Assembly (NCBI RefSeq): GCF_009389715.1
Contig: NC_052392.1
Span: 39,537,668-39,601,667 of the forward strand
Direction: 5' to 3'
DNA length: 64,000 nucleotides
Source: Phoenix dactylifera
Lineage: Eukaryota > Streptophyta > Magnoliopsida > Arecales > Arecaceae
The translations under genes and the position numbers were made by a program. This document shows, in pieces, positions 11,360-28,151 of this stretch. Each line of letters begins with the position of its first letter. The stretch's first letter is position 1. The notes below the pieces were generated by a model. The model did no database searches and was not told the origin of the DNA. It saw only the letters and a list, made by a program, of their open reading frames with translations.

Positions 11360-13699
11360 ATGGTTCAACTCATCAATTCCCTTCTTCTTCTTCTTCTCCT
11401 ACTACTGCCCTCCATCCACTTGTTCTCATCGGCGGAAGCAGTCTACGTCGACGTCGTAGACTTCGGCGCTAAACCAGATGGCAAGACGGATTCGACCAAA
11501 TCATTCCTCAGTGCATGGGATGCTGCCTGCGGCTCGACGGGACCTGCGACCATCCTTGTACCCGCTGGCTTCTTCTTGGTGGGTCACCTCGCTTTCTACG
11601 GTCCCTGTAAGAGCAGCAACATCACTCTCCAGAACGATGGCACCCTCGTTGCACCGTCCGATTACGCCAACTTTGGAAAGGTTAAGCAGTGGATGATGTT
11701 TGATCGAGTCCAGGGTCTCTCGGTGTACGGCGGGACCATCGATGGCCGTGGCTCATCTCTCTGGGCCTGCAAGACTTCCGGTGGGAACTGCCCCCAAGGT
11801 TCAACGGTACGTACGTGCTCCCGGCGTAGAATGGCCTTCCTCCAGCGGTCGTCTCTTAATTCATCATTTTTAATTTCTCCATGCAGTCGTTAACGTTCAG
11901 GAACTCGAAGGACGTCATGATCAAAGGCCTGAGTTCGATCGACAGCGAGCTGTACCACATCGTGATCGAAGGCTGCCAGGGGGTGACGGTGCAAGGCGTC
12001 AAGGTCAGGGCTCCGGGAAACAGCCCGAACACCGATGGCATCCACGTCCAGGGATCCACCGACGTGACGATTACCGGGACCAGCATCGGGACCGGCGATG
12101 ACTGCGTCTCGGTCGGCCCCGGCACGGCGGGCCTATGGATCGAGCAGGTCGCCTGCGGGCCCGGCCACGGCATAAGGTGAGCTAGGGAACAGGACGAGGG
12201 CTGTATATCTTTCGCGCCAGGGGATGATGATTCACCTTCCTTCCCGCGCATCCACCGTTGGATCGCGCGATAGTCACTTCGAGATCGGTGCAGGTGGGTG
12301 ATCGAGGGAGCTCGGAGTGCTTTGAACTCTGTGCGGAGTGCCGTCCAACGGTCGACGCGGTGGAAGGAAGATCCATCGTCCTTTCGCGCGGAAGATGCAA
12401 CCCGGATATCCGAGGGAACATGCATGGTGCAGGTACACCATTGCATGTCGTGTATCTCGGTAGGATCATCAAAATGAGCGGCGTTTCACACGTGTGGGAG
12501 TCTTTTAGTGTTCTTACGTGCATCGATGTGATGGTACTGGTACGTGCATGGCTGGCAGCATTGGGAGCCTGGGGAAGTCGTACGACGAGAAGGGGGTGGA
12601 GAACGTGACGGTGAGGACGACGGTGTTCGCCGGGACGCAGAACGGGCTGCGGATAAAGACGTGGGGGAGGCCGAGCAAGGGGTTCGTCAAGGATGTGTTG
12701 TTCCAAAACGCCGTGATGCATAATGTCAAACACCCCGTCATCATTGATCAGTATTACTGCCCCCACCACATAGATTGCCCTGGCCAGGTAATGCAATTCA
12801 GTCTATTTCCAAGGGCAAATGTTTCCTTGCGTTGTCGGCTTACACCGTAGAGTGCGATGCAACCCTAGATATCTACCATATCATCTGATTGTAGAGATAA
12901 AAATTTATCGAGCAAAGTATAGCGAATGGCATGCGAAATGTGCTGCATGTGGCACGTAACATTTTCTCTGTTTGATAACTATACGTCTATCTCTGCAATC
13001 GGATGATGTAGCGGTCATCGAGAGCTGCATCGCTCTCCATGATGAAATGCGGAGGATCGGATCAGAATATATGGATTGTGTTGTGACTAGGGAAATTTGA
13101 ATTCCAAAAATAAATGCATCATAGGGTGGAGGTAATGATGACTTCCTTTTTTTCTGATTAGGACTTCAAGAGGGAATTATTTTGTTTTTGATATCAATTT
13201 ATATGTGAAAATAAGTGATACATTAATTCATTCTAGGTCAAGCTTGTTTAAGCTCATTTGTTTGGTAAATTATAACTCTGTGCCCAAGGTGCGCGCATAT
13301 TTCAGCTCCGTTTATTCACCAAACAAACTTGAATATATATTATATTAGCCTGCCTGTATAAATTGGAAGTTACAGCCTTAATTTTCTGAGCTCGAATTTT
13401 TAATATTTTGATCTATGTTTTCTAAATTTGCATATATAGCTGACTGGATTAATTATTACCATAATCTCTCTGATCAGGATTCTGGAGTAAAGATTAGCCA
13501 GGTGACTTACAGTAATATCCGGGGATCATCTGCGTCACAAGTGGCGGTAACTTTTAACTGCAGCAGCACCAACCCATGCACCGGAATAAGGCTGGAAGAG
13601 ATAGACCTTACCCATGGAAATGAGCCGGCGAAGTCATCTTGTGAATGTGCTGAAGGCACTGCCTCTGGCTTTGTCGAGCCTCCAAGTTGTCTTCAATAA
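11360..13699 (+). CDS. Exopolygalacturonase (GH28), copy 3
   Basis: A complete gene of four exons: 11360-11806, 11887-12176, 12559-12787 and 13478-13699, encoding 395 residues. All introns are GT-AG. Exons 2 and 3 are the same lengths (290 and 229 nt) as in copy 2, so the two copies are close relatives. It has a leucine-rich signal peptide (about 1-24), then NTDG (197-200), DD of TGDDC (220-221), GHG (242-244) and RIK (277-279). All catalytic residues are intact. The exons are markedly GC-rich compared with the flanking spacers. Exon 4 starts with Asp where copies 1-2-type sequences have Asn. Intron 2 (12177-12558) lacks the fold-back MITE seen at the same place in copies 2 and 4. The likely role is pectin chain-end hydrolysis in the cell wall after secretion. 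Confidence 0.95.
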
Positions 13700-14690
13700 T
13701 CTCGATGATATAACAACAGAATAAAATCTTCAGCTTAATTTGTTATCCTCATGTCTAAGTTAAACTTAATCCCACAACGCGTCCAGTTCCAGTATGCTTG
13801 CCTGATATTGATATCATATCAGGCGTAGCCAAAATGATCACCGTTTCAAGATGCAGCATTAATTCGTCTCATTTTATCAGATGCCTCAGGATAAAATGGC
13901 ATCGATCATGCAGTCTTTATGCAAGTCGGTTCTTAAAGTAGACTTCGTGGCCCTCATCTTCAGTCTTAAATCACTGGTTCTGGTATTAGTGCGCTCGAGT
14001 TTCGCCATGGACTTTGATTGTATGCAAGTATTTAGTCGGAATTTAGCTGAATTCTACCTGGGTCTATCTCATGAGTCTGGCCCGGCCCAGCTACAAAATT
14101 CTGAGCTGAGCCAATCTAAGAGCATTTGCTGATCCTAATTAAACCAGGCTCAATCTACGCCCTTTTTAGTAACAATGGAAGTTGGGTTGGGTGCAATCTA
14201 AACCGAAGGTTGGGTTGAGTTGGCTCAGGGTTTGCCCACAATCCGATCCAACCCAATCAAGTTGCAACCCTACCTTTTAAGTCCTAAATCTAACATGGTT
14301 ATAACCATCCTGTTTTGGTTGGCAATTGGATAAAAGAGCTAGGATGTGTTGGGATTTAAGGTTGGTCTTGATGATGGGATTGATATATACATCACTAAAC
14401 TTAAAAATAGATTGGTAATATCAATACCTAATGCATGACTAAAAAAAGATATAACAACATATTTTTCTTAAGAAATATACAATAACATAATTATTAAGTA
14501 ACATTATCATATAAGGACTAGGTTATTTGGCATGCAACATATGACTATGGATCAAAAAGTCACATTACTGTTCTATTTATTAGCTGCTGAATGATTTCTT
14601 TCAAACAAATTCTTGGTAGTTTCTTATAGGTTTTTTCATCGACAAATATTGATTATCAGTCTAAAATTCATAGAATGCAGATAATAGAGG

Positions 14691-14972
14691 TGTAAGAAAA
14701 TATAAAATATATAAATAAATCTACTTCATCCTATTAGCTTAAGCTTTTAGGACAAGTGATGATTTCAACATGGTATCAGAGCAGAGGTCCTGAGTTCGAA
14801 CCCTGTCTCCACACTCTTTAACCCCATTATTAAAAATTTCACATGTTGGGCTCGCCCATTAAAGAAAAGTCCAGCCTACATGTGAGGGAGAGTATAAGAA
14901 AATATAAAATATATAAATAAATCTACTTCATCCTATCAGCTTAAGCTTTTAGGACAAGTGGTGATTTTAACA
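14691..14972 (+). mobile_element. TRIM (terminal-repeat retrotransposon in miniature)
   Basis: Two 80-bp direct repeats (14691-14770 and 14893-14972) act as LTRs. The left one begins TG and ends CA. The right one ends CA but begins TA, one mutation away. Directly after the left LTR is TGGTATCAGAGC (14771-14782), the usual plant primer-binding site complementary to initiator tRNA-Met. A purine-rich tract, GTGAGGGAGAG, precedes the right LTR. The flanks are AGAGG (14686-14690) and GGAGG (14973-14977), a likely 5-bp target duplication with one change. The interior is only 122 bp and non-coding, so the element would need proteins from another element to move. Confidence 0.88.
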
Positions 14973-16459
14973 GGAGGAACCTTGATACTTGAATTCATTT
15001 TTTAACAAAGTTTTTCTTAAAAGTACTGTAGCTGGATTTTAGGTCTTAAGCAAGGCTAAGGTGAGGTCCTGAGTCCGTATACTTTGGCTACTAAGACGAG
15101 ATTTGAGGGCAATCCCTAATTCATAAACTATATTGAAATTTAGAACATGGAGAGATATTTAGGCATTATAAATTTTACAATTCAATTGCTTTGTTTTTTC
15201 ATCTAGTTAAAGATTATCTCTCCAAAATTGCAGTAATATTTCATTGGGCCTATTCATATCCAAATTAAATTGGACTAAAATTGACCTTATGAAATCTTAA
15301 TATTAGATAAGGAAAAATATCGCTCTAGGCCCAACTTAGTGGAGTTAAATTCCTAGTCAAGTTTATGTTAGAGTAAGTTATTTCCTTAGTTTGGTTTTAC
15401 TGAATTTATTTGAAAACTATTCTATAAATTACTAATAATTGCATAAAATAGATTTATAAATATTTTAAAAATAAATAATAAAATAAAATCGGAAGGTATG
15501 TCTAAAATGAGGTGTTTGAAGATACCATCCTAAGAATGAATTTCGCCCTCCTCGTGCAGGTATATGGCAAGGTCATCACAAGGATACGATGAAGCTAGCT
15601 TGGTTTGAATCCTACCTATCACGAGCATGATCATATAGAGGTTTAACCCAAATGGCCCTTTCGATTTTTAGGAAAGAAGAGAAGAGAGCAAGGAAAAAAA
15701 TGGGAGAGAGAAACTATAAGAAAGAGTCTAACTTGCAGAAGGGGGAAAAATGGCATATTAACTCCCACAAGGCATCCAAATTAATCTAAGCTAAGCTTCT
15801 ATCTTGTATTAGAGACCCTGGACCTAAAGCCTTTTGGGTCCTATCATTATGCTTTTAGGTTTGACTGCACCAACTTTAGCTAGGTACACTTTATACTCTG
15901 AAATAATCCAACCTTGGAGTTCTACAATTCGAAAATTCAAAACATGTTTTATTACTGGCCTTAAAAAGGAAGAAGGCTCTTTTTCAAAGTCAAAATCCCT
16001 TTATACATTGAATCAGCCTCCTTGCCAAAGCGTCCAAAGTTTTCTCCGCCATCCTTCTTCTTTTGCCACCAAAACTTGCGCCAAAATTGACGTTGGGTAG
16101 GAGTGGATGGAGACAAGCACAATCCATTCTAAGCCTCCTCCTTAATAAGCGGAAAGTTGGATGAATGGCCAACCGACTGAACCAAGGGTCAACTGTGGGT
16201 TAGAAATCTTTTGTTTCTCCTCATGAGTTTGTCTATATTTTAATATTTTAAATTTTCATGTCAACTACATTTATTTAAAGAAACATTTGTGATTTACCAC
16301 AAATGGTGCAGCAAAGTGATGGTCTGGTCTGTGGCGGATCATTTCAAAAGGCTTCTCTGGTCTTCTGAGACTCATGTACCTATAGCGTTTAAGAATATTT
16401 TATTTTCTAATTTTCATAGCTATATTCACAGCATATCGGCGTAATAATATGCCGTGAAT

Positions 16460-16770
16460 GTGTGGTTGTTCATGCCATAACAATCCCCTTGAAAAGCTCT
16501 AGCAGCCATCCGATCTGCCAACTCTCGCGGTATATGTATTGCTCTAAACACCCAAAAAGCTCTTCAATGTTGCACTGCATCATTGAACAAAGGAATATGT
16601 CTGTGTATGGATTAGAAGTATCAACAAAGATCCAGCGAATTATGGTACTAGAGTCATCTTCTACCAAATCCTAGTTTGCTCCTAATGTGCGAATTGCCAC
16701 CTGAATACATAGTTTACAATCTCTTAATATGGATCCAGATCCAGCAGCATCATTTTTAACACCCAGTGGG
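16460..16770 (-). pseudogene. Degenerate LINE RNase H remnant
   Basis: On the minus strand, separate frames give GSGSILRD, then DDSSTIIRWI, then HIPRELADRMAARA. In this order they resemble the start, the acidic core and the HIPRE...AD tail of plant LINE-type RNase H domains. Stops and frameshifts separate them and parts are missing. It is a decayed fragment with no activity expected. Confidence 0.5.
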
Positions 16771-17214
16771 CTAGAAGAAGTAACTCTTGCAGCTACTTCA
16801 GGGTCTTGATTGAGCATTAGAAGAAATGGACAAATCGGTTCTGAAACAATGCTGGAAAAAGCCATTCATTCCTTGCATTCCAAATTTGCCGAGTTAGACG
16901 GGCATCAAGCCTCAATCAAGCTGGACTTCATGTTACAAATGCCCTTTTTCCACAACAATTTCCAAGGGACAGTCTCAACTCTCGGAATCCAACAAACCCC
17001 ACATCGCAATCAAAGTCCTCGCAAGAGAAAGAGAGTTTCCATGGCTTAAGCTTGACCAAAGAACTCGAGCCCTTCACGTAAGTCAGAAAATGTCTCAAAC
17101 CAAGTAGTCATCCTTTGGAAGGGCAGCAATCCTTTAAATACCCTTAAAACTCACTGCAACCAACCACATCTCTTTGTACATTGTTTAGAAGCAGAGTACT
17201 ACTGTACTAGTCCC

Positions 17215-20183
17215 ATGGCAAAGCTCACTATCTTTGTCCTACTCAAACTATTTCTCCTCTGCTTCTTGCCAAGATCAAATGCAGTCTACAGTGTACTTAA
17301 TTATGGAGCCAAAGCTGATGGAAAGACGGACTCGGCCCAGCCACTCCTCAAAGCTTGGGCGGCGGCGTGCCGGTCATCTTCTCCGGCGACCATCCATGTG
17401 CCTGCAGGGAGTTTCCTAGTAAGCCAAGCCATCTTCCATGGCCCATGCAAGAACACTGCGATCAAGTTTTCGATCCATGGGACGATCGTCTCGCCTTCAT
17501 ACTACGGCAAGTCAGATGCTTCAGGGAAATGGATTGCCTTTAATAACGTCGAAGGCGTCACGATTCGCGGCGGGAACCTCGACGCAAGAGGTGGAGCTTT
17601 GTGGACCTGCAAATTTGATGGCCGGAGCTGCCCAACCGGTGCACCTGTAAGTAAATCAGGTCATAATATAAATAGAATTTCTTAGCTCGTATAAGTACCC
17701 AATATCTTTTTGACAAGACTAAACACGCACGCTCTCTTTGTTTAAGCTCTATCCAATTTCATTGAAATCTAATTACTAGCACCACGATCGGTCCGTAATC
17801 AGACTTAATGAGTCCGTGCTGCAGTATCCCCCAATCTGCATGGGTTATAGGCCGGATCTGCTCTGATACTATTTGTCACAACCTAGGATCTCACAAAAAA
17901 AGACTAGCTAGAAGATATTTTTGGAGTTTCTTAGTTCTGTACAAGTACCTAAGATCTCTTCCATGAATGATCTATATAGGACTAAACACACGCGAAGAAT
18001 AGATCAATTAAACTATTTTGCTTAAATTAAGCATAAGTTAAAAATAACATAAATAAGGAAGATCCTGTGCTCTCCTGCTTCCAACCAGAATTCAGCCACT
18101 CACCACTTCATGTGAAATAAGTTCTTTGCTCTAAAAATGGTTGTTGTTTTTTTGGATTAATTTGCAGTCGCTGATTGTCAGCAACTCGAAGAACATCGCG
18201 ATCGACGGCGTAACGTCGATCAACAGCGAGCTGTTCCACATTGTGATCCTTGGTTGCCAAGGAGTGAGGATTCGAGGTGTTCACATCCTGGCATCAGAAA
18301 ACAGCCCGAATACTGACGGCATCCATGTTCAGATGTCCACCGGCGTGAGCATCGTTCAGGCCAACATCAGGACCGGCGATGACTGCATCTCCATCGGACC
18401 GGGCACCTCCCACCTTTGGATTGAACGTGTGTTCTGCGGACCAGGGCATGGCATCAGGTGAACATATCTTGACACAAAAAAATTAACCAGGGCTAGGTCT
18501 ATCTGAATTTGGCCCCAAACCGATCGATAACTTGACCAAACTCAGGAAAAAATGGGTCAATGTGGCTCTAAGATTTGGCCATAAGTTGGCAGCTGAAATG
18601 CATCGTTTCTTAATTCTTCCAACCCTCTATTTCATGTTCATCTAGATATTTTATTCATGCATAGGAGGAACTCTCCACCCTCTTAATTCTTCTAATGGCC
18701 TGTACTCTAGACTCATGCACACAAGCAGACAAATTGACCTACAGGCCTCATAAGCCATTGTCTTATGTTGTTCATGAACTAAATTAGGAACAGAACATTT
18801 TCATTTCTAAACGATTCTTGAATTTAAGCCAGTTCATTCATGAATTGACCTTCATGTCAATCACATCATATATTTTTGAACTTGTTTTTTAAAAAAAAAA
18901 CAGCGATGATGTGCCACTATTAGGATTTGAACTATGAATTTCTCTGAGAAGGAACATTTAGGAGAAGGATGCTGATAGTTGAACCCGGATCATGTTGGGC
19001 ACTCTTGACTACTAGTGCATGTAGTATATATTGTATTAAGGTGTTTCACATAATATAAATAAATTTTTTTTGCATGACTATCTTCTAAATATCAAATTTT
19101 GCATGACTATTCTTCCAAAATTGATATTTACATGTATACCCTCGTAAAACACTTGTTTTGCTATCTTACTATTTTTTTATCCTTGTTTTTGCATATGTAC
19201 ATATGCCATCTAACACCGTTATTTCAAATTAAAATAACTAAAATATCCTGAATTGGTAGATGTGCAAAATGAAATATTTATAAGGCGATCGCGGTGAAGG
19301 ACAAAAAAAAGTAATTTCAAAATTTTATTTTATTTTTAATTAAAATAAATATGGTTTTTATTAACGGTGTTAGAAGAATCATCATATTAGAGGAATTTGT
19401 GCAAAAACACTAGGATACAGAAATAAATATAAATTTTGAAGGGGATATTCACACAAATTTGAATTTTTAAAAGGATATTCATATAAAAAACCCCATATAA
19501 ATTTAGCAAAAGTTTTTCATTAATTTCATCTCCAATAAACTGAGATTTCTGTGGGATTTGGCTTGTATCAGCATTGGGAGCTTAGGCAAGTTGGGGGAGG
19601 GACTTCAGGTGGAGGGTGTGCAAAATATAACGGTAAAATCCGTCATGTTTGCGAACACTCAAAACGGATTTAGGATTAAGACTTGGGGAACAAATGCTCG
19701 TGGCTACGTTAAAGAAGTCGTCTTTGTAGACGCAGTGATGCGAAATGTCCAAAACCCTATCATCATCGACCAGAACTATTGCCCTGGAAACCACAATTGC
19801 CCTGGACAGGTATGCATTGAACTTTTATCTGTAGTAAATGCACAAATAGCTTTGATAGCAATTGGCAATAAAGTTTTTTTTTTTCTTTTTTTTTCTTTAT
19901 TTATCTAATTACCAGCCAATTTACAAATAATCTTTATTTTTTCTATATATATTTTTTTTTGCAGAATTCGGGCATTGAGATCAGTCATGTGAAGTACAAG
20001 AACATTCGAGGGACATCCGCAACAAAAGTGGCTGTGAATTTCAACTGTAGTCCAAGGAATCCATGCAATGGAATTCGATTGAAAGACATTAAGCTCATGT
20101 ATCAAAATCAATGGGCGCGGTGTTATTGCAAGCATGCTTATGGAATTGCTACTGGTTCTGTTATCCCACCGAGTTGTCTTTGA
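17215..20183 (+). CDS. Exopolygalacturonase (GH28), copy 4
   Basis: A complete gene of four exons: 17215-17646, 18168-18457, 19572-19809 and 19965-20183, encoding 392 residues. All introns are GT-AG. It has a signal peptide (about 1-22, ending near SNAVYSV), NTDG (192-195), DD of TGDDC (215-216), GHG (238-240) and RIK (275-277), so the active site is complete. It is the most diverged of the four. Exon 1 is shorter, exon 3 is 9 nt longer, base composition is less GC-rich, and the promoter lacks the motif shared by copies 1-3. Introns 1 and 2 are expanded to 521 and 1114 bp by a TRIM-like sequence and a fold-back MITE. The function should be the same secreted pectin hydrolase activity. The divergence suggests an older duplicate that may differ in expression. 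Confidence 0.95.
17675..18000 (-). mobile_element. Probable TRIM-like element in intron 1 of copy 4
   Basis: GCTCTGATACTA (17860-17871) is the reverse complement of a tRNA-Met primer-binding site. TGTCACAACCTAGG follows at about 17875 and would be the terminus of a minus-strand LTR. Diverged direct repeats flank it: GAATTTCTTAGCTCGTATAA at 17675 and GAGTTTCTTAGTTCTGTACA at 17924, both running on to GACTAAACACGC-like sequence. The left repeat appears truncated, so the ends are uncertain. Confidence 0.5.
19053..19502. mobile_element. Fold-back MITE in intron 2 of copy 4 (Mutator-like?)
   Basis: Two arms of about 80 bp (roughly 19062-19145 and 19410-19490) are imperfect reverse complements of each other. 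ATATAAAT flanks the element on both sides (19053-19060 and 19495-19502), giving an apparent 8-bp target duplication, or 9 bp with one mismatch. The interior is AT-rich and non-coding. A related, more decayed copy lies in intron 2 of polygalacturonase copy 2. Assignment to Mutator-like elements rests only on duplication length and long inverted repeats. Confidence 0.6.
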
Positions 20184-22496
20184 TGCTTATGCCACCAACA
20201 TTATGCTATTATTCTAGGGTATCCCTGTGGGTATTGGGTAAGTCTGTGCATTGGCCTGCTCAAGCCGACGCTCAAATGCCTTTGTTTCATGTAGTTTTGC
20301 CTATGCACTTACCTTGGTGTATAGAAAAAAACTAATTTTTAGACCACCCATATCTACCGGAAGGCGAACAGTGCTACCGACTGGATGGCCTCCTTTGCAG
20401 CTTATCATACTAGAGAGTTTTTTTTTGGAGAATTAAGCCTTTATTTCTATTCTCTCCGTCAGCTTCTCTTTTCTAATTTTGTCGGCTGCACTCATGTACG
20501 TTTTGTGTAAGACGCTGTTATATTGAAAAAGATAATAATAATAAAAAACTAATTTATTCTATCTTTTAGGTTTTCATATTCATATGTATGTTTTTTGTTT
20601 CCTTCTTTTCTTTTTTTTTCTTTTTTCAACCATGGTACTATGAATTTTCAAGTGGCAACAAAAGTCCCTAGCTTGATGGTAGCCTTATTCCATTGTAGTT
20701 CATTTCTAATTCATCAATACTTGAAAACACCTCAATTCTAGTAGTAGGCATGTATGCAAATATATGGGAACTCCAGGGAGGATATAGCTTTCAACGATCA
20801 AATAGATGTTTCAAAAAAAGAAGAAGAGTTTAGCCATCAAATGGACAGAGTGGTTCTGAAATTGAAATTGAGCTTACAGAGGCCGAGTTGAGGGCAGCAT
20901 GAGCTGGTTTGGGCGACGCTCGGCACGTGTTGCAGGCTAGAGCAGTTATACTTGAGGACAATTCAGTTATGGTGATTGGCTAGATACAGGGTAGGACCAG
21001 TGACATGAGAGAGTGCCACCCTTTGCTTCGGAACATCCGGACCATGATTAGTGGTAACGTGGCATTCGAAGCCAAGTACATGTTTAGAGAGGCTAAAGAA
21101 GCCGCAGACTGAGTGGCCCCATATGTATCTAATCACTCCAGGGTTGCTCTGTGGGTTGGGAAGAGAAAGTTGCCTAGAGAGCTCCGTGATTTACTTTTTT
21201 GTAACCTTCTGTATCCATACTGGAATTATTTGAATCATCCAGTTTAGCCAAAAAATAATAATAATAAAAATAATAAAAGAAATTGAGCTAGACTCGCCTA
21301 GGCCACACTGGTGCCAGCCCAAATTTAACTCAAGAAAGTACGGGGGAACATTTGACCAGGCCTAAAATCACTTTTAGGCCTCTAGCCCAGCCCAGCCCAT
21401 TTAACGGGCAACCCCTCGCCCCTTCCCTTTCCTTTTCTTATTATTTTAAATGACCCTCAACGGTCCGCTAACTACATTATTTGCTGGCCATTTTCTCGTT
21501 TCTTACCGGAACTTGCCTGGTAGTTGAATCCTCTGTTTCTACTTTAGAAAGATCGTGATCTCTGCCGACTGGAAAAAAATCTGATATGGATTCTGTGTTC
21601 ATAGACCTCACTAATATAAAAATAGGCGCTGCAATCAATTTTCAAATAGATATAATGAAATAAAAGAAGTCTGGAATCTTAGTTTTGTTGATTTCTTAAT
21701 CTTTATCACTTTTTTTAAGAGATTCGAGTGCAGTGAGACAAAGCAAATCTTTTCTTTTCCTATATACATATAAATATCTTAAAAAATAACTGTTGCTTTA
21801 AGATTTTTATCTTAGTCAAACATTGTAGCTGATATCACTATGGAGCATCTTCTGATATGTTATTTGCATAAATTTCAGCTTTATCACCTTAGCTGATATA
21901 AAACAATCAAATTTGAGATATTGGCTGATATAATATGTATTCATGTCACCTAATATTCTTCAAGCTGTATGATTTGATGTACATGAGCTATAGCTATCTT
22001 CAACTATGGAAGATGGGCTATCTGGCACTCTTTAATCTATAGAATAAAAATCATCTCCTCTTCTTTTTTTTCTACATTTTTCGCACTTCCATCACTTTCT
22101 CTTTCTTAAATATCTTTTTAATTAATTTTTTTTTAAAATCGATAATAAAATATAATTGTAGTTTTTAATTATCGTATCGATCAAGATTTCAACATCTTAG
22201 TCCGAAAAAATAGTCAAAATCTCAAAAAAATTAATTATATTATATTATATTATATTATTTATTATATGGAGATAAACAAAATCTCGGTTCATCCTGCTCG
22301 CCGATCGGCAGCTAAAAACCCTTGCTCCCCACCGCTCCTGGCGCGCCTGTGGTTATAGTTTTGGTAGCGCCAGCTCCTGCTCTTTGTCCCACGAAACAGC
22401 TCTCAAACCCCATTAAAACCTCTCTCCATCTCTCTGCCGTCTCCCGCTGTTTCTCCACCACCCAAATCTCACTGTCTCTCTCTGAGAGGGTTGGAA
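20184..22496. other. Intergenic spacer before alkenal reductase gene
   Basis: It holds the 3' end of copy 4, a short LINE insertion (20874-21289) and AT-rich sequence. Close to the reductase gene there is a pyrimidine-rich 5' leader (about 22380-22490). I could not pick a convincing TATA box. Confidence 0.5.
20885..21278 (+). pseudogene. 5'-truncated LINE fragment (RNase H end) with target-site duplication
   Basis: The plus strand encodes, with stops, the C-terminal part of a LINE RNase H (AELRAA, VILEDNSVMVIG, ECHPLLRNIRTM, LPRELRDLL). It parallels the LINE at 54821-56727 segment by segment. It ends in an A-rich tail containing AATAATAATAA. GAAATTGAGCT flanks both sides (20874-20884 and 21279-21289), an 11-bp target duplication. 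At least two tryptophan codons have become stops, so it is dead on arrival or later decayed. Confidence 0.85.

Positions 22497-28151
<5,655 letters not shown>

Larger units (their letters stand above)
13700..17214. other. Intergenic spacer between copies 3 and 4
   Basis: It contains a complete TRIM element (14691-14972) and a LINE RNase H remnant on the minus strand (16460-16770). The rest is AT-rich with no supported gene. A TTTAAATA sequence at about 17134-17141 may serve as the TATA box of copy 4, about 75 nt before its ATG. The conserved CAGCCACC motif of copies 1-3 is absent there. Confidence 0.55.

Noticed and set aside
14771-14820. A tRNA gene or SINE promoter (GTATCAGAGC and GTTCGAACCC)
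   Set aside because: There is no cloverleaf, and the first part is the primer-binding site of a TRIM flanked by LTRs.
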